Shown in pieces: positions 13,584 through 17,861 of a DNA stretch of 17,861 nt. This DNA is from CAYNEI01 sp964396185 (lineage in GTDB: Archaea; Thermoplasmatota; SW-10-69-26), in the NCBI GenBank assembly GCA_964396185.1, contig CAYNEI010000046.1, positions 1 to 17,861 of the forward strand. Direction: 5' to 3'. Each line of letters begins with the position of its first letter. The stretch's first letter is position 1. The notes under the pieces were generated by a model, which was not told where the DNA came from, did not search any database, and was given only the letters and a program-made list of their open reading frames with translations. A program made the translations under genes and the position numbers.

Positions 13584-15278
13584 ATGACCCGTGGGAGGCT
13601 CCTCGTTCTCAGCCTGGCCCTCTTGACCACCACGCTTGCTGGCTGCATCGGCACCGGTGACGACCCCCTCACCGAGCAGTCCATCCTCGACGACGGGGTA
13701 ACCTACGACACCTCGCGAGGCTTCTCCGTGCCCAACGCGCCAGCCCTCTACGAGGTGCTGCCTGGCTACAAGGCCTGGGCTGAAAGCTACGATGGCGTGG
13801 AGATCGGCCTGGGCATCTTCCACCCGGACATCGACGGCTGCGACTGGTCAGCCGACGAGCAGCGAGAGGAGTGCCAGCTCCCTGTGGTCATGGATGCTGG
13901 CCCCTACTACCTCGATGCCGTGCACCAGGACCGCGTGCACCCGCCCACCATCGAGTGGCTCGTGCCGCGCGGCTACCACGTCGTCCAGATGAGCCTGCGA
14001 GGCACCGGCGAGTCCGGTGGCTGCTACGAGTTCAAGAACCCCGACGACATCCAGGATGTCTCAGCCATCATCGACCACCTGGCCGGGCAGTCGTGGACCA
14101 ACGGGAACGTCGGCATGATCGGGCGCAGCTACGACGGCACCGGCGCCTGGGCGGGAGCGGCCAGCGGCAACGCGCACCTAAAGACGATCCTGCCCATCAG
14201 CGGGGCCGTCGACGGGCCCGGCCTCTACTACAAGAACGGGACGGCCGAGCAGCGAGGCTTCGCCCAGCCCACGGGCTACTACCTCTCCGCCTACGGCCTG
14301 GCCGCAGGCGACCCGACCTACCGGGTCCCGGCGTGGCTGAACACCGCTTGTCCCGAGATCATCGACGACTGGACCAAGGGCCCCATGGCAGCAGCCACCG
14401 GGGACGCCTCGGACCCGTACTGGCAGGCCCGGGACTGGACCGGTGACATCCTGGAGAACTACGAGGGCAGCGCCTGGGTGGTCCACGGCATGCAGGACTG
14501 GAACGTCAACCCGAGCCAGGCCGTCCCCTTCACCAAGGAGATGCGCGAGGCCGGCATCGAGACGCGAGCCTGGCTGGGTCAGTGGGCCCATGCCTTCCCG
14601 GACTTCCCCAACGAGCACCCCAACGTGCGCTGGGACTTCGCCGACCAGGTGCTCGAGTGGTTCGACTACTACCTGAAGGACGAGGGAGAGCAGCCGTGGC
14701 TCGGCGTCGAGGTAGAGGATTCCCTGTTCAACTGGCGAAAGGAGGAGAGCTTCCCGCCGCCGGACGTGAACTGGACCACCTTCGAGTTCCACGGCGAGCC
14801 CATCGCGATGGACCAGCCCACGACGTGGACAAGCGAGCCTCTGGAGCAGGACCTGCGCCTTTCGGGGCTCCCCCAGCTGCACCTCGAAGCCATCCCCACC
14901 ACGCCCACCGGCGGCCACGTCTTCGCCGAGCTCTACGACCGCTTCCCCGACGGACCCTCGGTGCGCATCGGATGGGGTGCGATCAACCTCCAGTACCACG
15001 CCGGCGGGAACACGGATCCCGCCGTGCTCACGCCCTTCGACCCGGTCATCGCCCAGATGCAATTCGAGCCCATGGACGCCCACGTGGGCGAGGGCCACCA
15101 GCTCCACCTCGTCATCCACAAGGACGGCGTCGAGGACATCGTGGAGAGCCCGGACCCATCCCCTGTGCTCATCGGGCAATCGACGCTGAGGCTGCCGGCG
15201 ATCGAACGCGCCGACACCGTCGAGGCCACCGGACCCTCCAAGGCGCAACCAACCCTTGTGCCGGCGACACCTTCATAG
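13584..15278 (+). CDS. CocE/S15-type alpha/beta hydrolase lipoprotein
   Basis: A 564-residue protein. Residues 4-21 form a lipoprotein signal with lipobox LAGC (Cys21), so it is tethered outside the membrane. It resembles the CocE/NonD and X-Pro dipeptidyl-peptidase (peptidase S15) group: an alpha/beta hydrolase core followed by a C-terminal jelly-roll domain. The catalytic triad is readable: Ser182 in GRSYDG, Asp305 in HGMQDWNV, and His336 in GQWAHAF. The family motifs MSLRGTGESGG (136-146) and VLEWFDYYL (356-364) are also present. The C-terminal domain runs from about 395 to 540 (DLRLSGLPQLHLEAIPT, then HQLHLVIHKDG). Relatives cleave esters, acylated antibiotics or X-Pro peptides, and the substrate here cannot be told. 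It may help digest external peptides or esters. Confidence 0.88.
   Translation: MTRGRLLVLSLALLTTTLAGCIGTGDDPLTEQSILDDGVTYDTSRGFSVPNAPALYEVLPGYKAWAESYDGVEIGLGIFHPDIDGCDWSADEQREECQLPVVMDAGPYYLDAVHQDRVHPPTIEWLVPRGYHVVQMSLRGTGESGGCYEFKNPDDIQDVSAIIDHLAGQSWTNGNVGMIGRSYDGTGAWAGAASGNAHLKTILPISGAVDGPGLYYKNGTAEQRGFAQPTGYYLSAYGLAAGDPTYRVPAWLNTACPEIIDDWTKGPMAAATGDASDPYWQARDWTGDILENYEGSAWVVHGMQDWNVNPSQAVPFTKEMREAGIETRAWLGQWAHAFPDFPNEHPNVRWDFADQVLEWFDYYLKDEGEQPWLGVEVEDSLFNWRKEESFPPPDVNWTTFEFHGEPIAMDQPTTWTSEPLEQDLRLSGLPQLHLEAIPTTPTGGHVFAELYDRFPDGPSVRIGWGAINLQYHAGGNTDPAVLTPFDPVIAQMQFEPMDAHVGEGHQLHLVIHKDGVEDIVESPDPSPVLIGQSTLRLPAIERADTVEATGPSKAQPTLVPATPS
15271..15278 (+). promoter_or_regulatory. TATA-like box for the repeat lipoprotein gene
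   Basis: CTTCATAG overlaps the stop codon of the hydrolase gene and is centred about 26 nt before the ATG at 15301. It supports that start over the ATG at 15256 upstream. Confidence 0.45.
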
Positions 15279-15300
15279 CCAACCACGCCCGCTCAGAGGT

Positions 15301-16746
15301 ATGAACGGGAGGAGCAAGCTCGTCTGGACCCTCGCCTTGGTGCTCGTCGCACCTGCCCTTGCAGGATGCATCGGGGACACCGGCGAAGAGAGCGGTCTCG
15401 AGCCGGCGTCGAGAGAGGACCTGCCCACAGGGGCCGAGGCGCTCTGGGAGAGCCCGGAGAGCACGCCCCACCCCGCCTTCGTCTTCCCCACCTACACGCA
15501 TGTGCCAGCCGACGCGCCGGCGTGGTGGCAGCCCATCGAACCCCGGGAGCTGCCGGAGACGATCTCGTCCATCGAGCACTTGGCCACGGACCCCGTCGAT
15601 GGCAACGCAGGCGCGGGGATCGCCATCTTCGGCCAGCTCGCCATCGTGCCCGGCTGGGTGCTCCCGGGGTCCAGCGAGGTCACGCCCACACTCATCTTCG
15701 ACATCAGCGACCCATCGAGCCCGGTCGAGATCGGTGAGCTCGAGCTCGGTATGGCCGCCCGCGACACGGCCACGATCGCCTACCCCGACGGGCGTCTGGC
15801 CGTGGCCTTCGCCACGGACGCTGGCCTCATCCCGGTCTGGAACATCACCGACCCGACCAGCCCCCAGGAGCTCACGATCCTCGAACCGAGCACGAACAGC
15901 CACAACGTCGCCGTCGTCCCCGGCACGCCGATCCTCTACAACGCGAACTCCATGGGCGGGGGCGCCTTCCGCGCATCCGCCGTGCTCGGCGGCGGCAACA
16001 CCGACGCCGTGACCGAGATCTACGACCTCACGGATCCCCGGGAGCCCGAGCTCGTGCAAGCGTTCGCCAACGGCTACGGCTGCCACGACATCACGTTCTT
16101 CATCGACGAAGCCAGCGAGAAGTACCGAGCCTACTGCGCCGGGCTGGAGGTGACCCAGATCTGGGACATCGCCGACCCGCTGGAACCGGAGATCGTCACG
16201 AACGTGCCCTTCCACCACGGGGATCCGGACCTCCCGGCCACCGGCGTGCCCGTGGTTAGCTTCAGCCACCTGGCCATGGTCAACAAGGATGCCAGCGTGC
16301 TCATCGTCGGGGACGAGACCGGTGCCGGCGTGGCCAGCTACCCGGGCTGCGACGCCTACATCGAGCAGGGTGGCCAGAGCCTCTCCGGGCCCTCCGGCAA
16401 CCTCTGGTTCTACGACATCACGGACGAGCCGAACCCCGAGCTGCTCTCCTGGATCTCGCCTCCGGCTCCCTACGCGGACAACCCGCCACCCGAAGAGGGC
16501 GAGCTGCCCGTAGCACCGTGCACGGCCCACTTCGGCAAGATCGTGCCGGACCCGGACCAGGACCTCGTGGCCGTCGGCTTCTACGGTGCCGGCGTCGTGC
16601 TCGTGGACTTCACGGACCCAGCCAACCCGCTCATCGTGGACCAGTGGATCAACGACCAGACGAACGTCTGGGACGTCTGGTACTACCAGGGCTACCTCTT
16701 CACCGGGGACTTCAACAGCGGCATGGACGTTCTCACGCTACGTTAG
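15301..16746 (+). CDS. LVIVD-type beta-propeller lipoprotein
   Basis: A 481-residue protein. Residues 1-23 are a lipoprotein signal ending in LAGC (Cys23). The mature protein carries at least six repeats of the LVIVD pattern, a D-I/L/F-x-D-P-x-x-P turn between strands: DISDPSSPVEIGEL, NITDPTSPQELTIL, DLTDPREPELVQAF, DIADPLEPEIVTNV, DITDEPNPELLSWI and DFTDPANPLIVDQW. Such repeats form a beta-propeller on the cell surface, usually thought to bind other molecules; no enzyme motif is seen. Five or more cysteines lie in the mature part. The in-frame ATG at 15256 would put non-signal residues before the signal peptide, so 15301 is chosen. It lies 22 bp after the hydrolase lipoprotein gene, and the two may work together at the surface. 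Confidence 0.88.
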   Translation: MNGRSKLVWTLALVLVAPALAGCIGDTGEESGLEPASREDLPTGAEALWESPESTPHPAFVFPTYTHVPADAPAWWQPIEPRELPETISSIEHLATDPVDGNAGAGIAIFGQLAIVPGWVLPGSSEVTPTLIFDISDPSSPVEIGELELGMAARDTATIAYPDGRLAVAFATDAGLIPVWNITDPTSPQELTILEPSTNSHNVAVVPGTPILYNANSMGGGAFRASAVLGGGNTDAVTEIYDLTDPREPELVQAFANGYGCHDITFFIDEASEKYRAYCAGLEVTQIWDIADPLEPEIVTNVPFHHGDPDLPATGVPVVSFSHLAMVNKDASVLIVGDETGAGVASYPGCDAYIEQGGQSLSGPSGNLWFYDITDEPNPELLSWISPPAPYADNPPPEEGELPVAPCTAHFGKIVPDPDQDLVAVGFYGAGVVLVDFTDPANPLIVDQWINDQTNVWDVWYYQGYLFTGDFNSGMDVLTLR

Positions 16747-16790
16747 CCCCTGCGACACCAACCGCGACCAGGGCAGGGATAGAGGAAGAT

Positions 16791-16809
16791 GGGGGCCAAC
16801 CTGGCCCCC
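16791..16809. terminator. GC-rich hairpin between convergent genes
   Basis: GGGGGCC (16791-16797) pairs with GGCCCCC (16803-16809) around a 5-nt loop. It lies 44 bp after the lipoprotein stop and just beyond the end of the convergent EF-Tu-like gene. There is no long T tract, so termination is likely but not certain. Confidence 0.5.
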
Positions 16810-16814
16810 GTCTT

Positions 16815-16830
16815 GAGCCAGGTGTGGCTC
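16815..16830. terminator. Second hairpin at the 3' end of the EF-Tu-like gene
   Basis: GAGCCA (16815-16820) pairs with TGGCTC (16825-16830) around GGTG, overlapping the stop codon of the minus-strand gene. With the neighbouring hairpin it may form a bidirectional termination zone. Confidence 0.4.
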
Positions 16831-17146
16831 ACGCCATGGGCTCTTCCAGGGCGCTCTGCAGCGGCTCGCCGTCGGAGGCGTCGTAGGGGTCCTCGATCCG
16901 GCGGACCTTGGCGTTCTCTGGCGCCTCGATCCCGATCTGGACGTCGACCTCCTGGCCGCCGTGGGCCTCGGCGACCGGTTCGCCGGCCGCCTCGATGCGA
17001 CCGATGCGAGCCTCGATCTCCCCGTCAGAGCCTTCGAACAGGACCCTGTCGCCTTCGCGCAGCACGCCCTCGTCCAGGCGGATGCGCGCGCGACCCTGGT
17101 TCGGGTCTCGGGCGATCACGGTCCCGATGGTTTTCTCTCGGGCCAT
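16829..17146 (-). CDS. Stand-alone EF-Tu domain-II-like protein
   Basis: A 105-residue protein resembling the small archaeal 'translation elongation factor-like' proteins. A single beta-barrel corresponds to domain II of EF-Tu, with no GTPase domain. Readable landmarks are IGTVIARDPNQGRARIRLDEG (7-27), LREGDRVLFEG (29-39), ARIGRIEAAGEPVAEAHGGQEVDVQIG (46-72, the typical pattern of this barrel) and VRRIEDP near 81-87. About 20 extra acidic residues (YDASDGEPLQSALEEPMA) follow the barrel and are not part of the usual fold. The cellular role of these stand-alone barrels is not established. The gene converges with the LVIVD lipoprotein gene. A possible weak TATA-like box (CTTGACAA) lies about 30 nt upstream. 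Confidence 0.8.
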   Translation of the reverse strand: MAREKTIGTVIARDPNQGRARIRLDEGVLREGDRVLFEGSDGEIEARIGRIEAAGEPVAEAHGGQEVDVQIGIEAPENAKVRRIEDPYDASDGEPLQSALEEPMA

Positions 17147-17198
17147 GGGGATGAGGTTCTGTTGGCTCGCCTTGTCAAGCTTGCCGCAGGCCTTTTCA

Positions 17199-17214
17199 GG
17201 GGGGCTTGCCCCCC
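17199..17214. terminator. G6/C6 hairpin after the VOC-fold gene
   Basis: GGGGGG (17199-17204), CTTG, CCCCCC (17209-17214) form a very stable short hairpin about 24 bp beyond the VOC gene stop on the minus strand, upstream of the EF-Tu-like gene. No T-rich tail follows it in the direction of transcription, so its function is uncertain. Confidence 0.45.
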
Positions 17215-17237
17215 ACCCTCGGCCCCTGGGGTTTTGC

Positions 17238-17621
17238 TCACTCCTCCCAGAACATCAGGCTGTAACCGTTCGGGTCGACGAGCGCGAAGTACGTCCCCAT
17301 CTGCTCGTCCTCGGTGAGCGGGGTCTCCACCTCGGCGTTGGTGGCCTGAGCCTTCTCCCAGACGGCTGCGAGATCGGGCAGGGTGAAGCTCACGATCACG
17401 CCGGAGCCCAGAGGCGTGCTGACCCACTCCTGGAACTCCGGGTCCTCGTTGGCTGCGATCTCGCCGAGGCTGAGGGGCGCGCCCTCCAGGTCCAGCTGGG
17501 CGTAGATGAGGTGGCCGTTCTCGGCCTCGTGGCGCTCCTGGGTCTTGAAGCCGAGCCCCTCGTAGAAGCTGATGGACTCGGCGGCATCGTTGACGTTGAG
17601 GTAGACGGTTGTCGTGGCCAT
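17238..17621 (-). CDS. VOC-fold (glyoxalase/bleomycin-resistance/dioxygenase superfamily) protein
   Basis: A 127-residue protein, normal for a single VOC unit of two beta-alpha-beta-beta-beta modules. The first module has VYLNVNDAAESISFYEGLGF (6-25) with the usual 'SFYexLGF' helix and YAQLDLEGAPLSL. The second has GVIVSFTLPDLAAVWEKAQATNAEV (74-98) and ends DPNGYSLMFWE (116-126), where Glu126 sits at the usual metal-ligand site. A His at the first strand, found in many metal-dependent members, is not evident (Asn9 lies there), so catalysis is uncertain. The substrate cannot be inferred. The ATG at 17621 is supported by a TATA-like box at 17645-17652. Confidence 0.87.
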   Translation of the reverse strand: MATTTVYLNVNDAAESISFYEGLGFKTQERHEAENGHLIYAQLDLEGAPLSLGEIAANEDPEFQEWVSTPLGSGVIVSFTLPDLAAVWEKAQATNAEVETPLTEDEQMGTYFALVDPNGYSLMFWEE

Positions 17622-17644
17622 GGCGAAGGCAACGGGCGGCTCTC

Positions 17645-17652
17645 CCTAAAGG
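17645..17652 (-). promoter_or_regulatory. TATA-like box for the VOC-fold gene
   Basis: CCTTTAGG on the minus strand, centred about 27 nt before the ATG at 17621, consistent with a leaderless mRNA. Confidence 0.5.
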
Positions 17653-17756
17653 TTCGCCTCGGCCCCTCGACTGGGAACGCCGCCGCGCGGGTAGGAGTAA
17701 CAACCTGACGTCGACGGTCGTAGGCACCGGGTTTCAGCCTAGCCGGCAGAGCGAAC

Positions 17757-17764
17757 GCATATCT
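17757..17764 (+). promoter_or_regulatory. TATA-like box for the gene entering at the right edge
   Basis: GCATATCT lies about 61 nt before the ATG at 17822. If it is the TATA box, the mRNA would have a leader of roughly 35 nt carrying the GGAGG at 17810-17814. Confidence 0.4.
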
Positions 17765-17821
17765 CCTCTAGCGGCTTTCGAGGCGTCTCGCTGGGCGCGA
17801 CATCCAGCAGGAGGCTTGGAC

Positions 17822-17861
17822 ATGACACGACGAACTGCCACAGTAGCCAGTCTAGCGTTTA
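17822..17861 (+). CDS. Start of a probably exported protein (partial)
   Basis: Only 13 codons are visible before the window ends: MTRRTATVASLAF, a basic start followed by small and hydrophobic residues that looks like the beginning of a signal peptide. GGAGG at 17810-17814 lies 7 nt before the ATG, and a TATA-like box lies further upstream at 17757-17764. The codons are less GC-rich at third positions (ACA, CGA, ACT, CTA) than those of the neighbouring genes, but 13 codons are too few to draw a conclusion. The function cannot be assigned. Confidence 0.5.
   Translation, partial: MTRRTATVASLAF

Noticed and set aside
15169..16530. A 453-codon open frame on the minus strand
   Set aside because: It is antisense to the LVIVD lipoprotein, whose repeats are unmistakable.

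Overview
This is a GC-rich archaeal chromosome fragment, most likely from a member of the Thermoplasmatota or a related euryarchaeal lineage. I infer this from protein families and promoter layout and cannot fix the taxon more closely. The archaeal signs are TATA-like boxes about 25-28 nt upstream of many start codons, which implies leaderless mRNAs. They also include an archaeal-type MutS-like ATPase with an N-terminal helix-hairpin-helix, a stand-alone EF-Tu domain-II-like protein, tandem winged-helix regulators, sequon-rich surface proteins and lipoboxes. There is one 100-N assembly gap at 8846-8945, inside a tandem repeat.

Left part (1-3900, all + strand): purE for purine synthesis, a probably glycosylated and C-terminally anchored surface protein with an Asp/Thr repeat, a secreted trypsin-like serine protease with a complete catalytic triad, and a ThiI-like protein whose THUMP region is recognisable but whose PP-loop motif has lost its key residues.

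Middle left (3957-6800, - strand): a tight three-gene operon. It encodes a small secreted domain protein, a single-pass membrane protein with a large external beta-rich domain and cytosolic TPR repeats, and a cytosolic tandem winged-helix DNA-binding protein whose start overlaps the membrane gene by 8 nt. A long leader full of inverted repeats precedes it. This looks like an undescribed envelope-to-DNA signalling module and is the most interesting unit in the window.

Middle (6802-11700): the MutS-like ATPase and a small membrane protein with a 21-bp heptad-encoding repeat (- strand), then a ketopantoate reductase and a cation diffusion facilitator with three tandem C-terminal domains (+ strand). 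The convergent junction after the transporter contains a large imperfect inverted repeat.

Right part (11847-17861): a membrane-anchored tandem winged-helix regulator (-), a two-helix mini membrane protein, a CocE/S15-type hydrolase lipoprotein and an LVIVD-type repeat lipoprotein (+), then an EF-Tu domain-II-like protein and a VOC-fold protein (-), and the first 13 codons of another probably exported protein (+). Much of the window serves the cell surface: six or more products are exported or membrane-bound, and two regulators appear linked to the membrane. Housekeeping functions (purE, ketopantoate reductase, tRNA-related, DNA metabolism) are interspersed.
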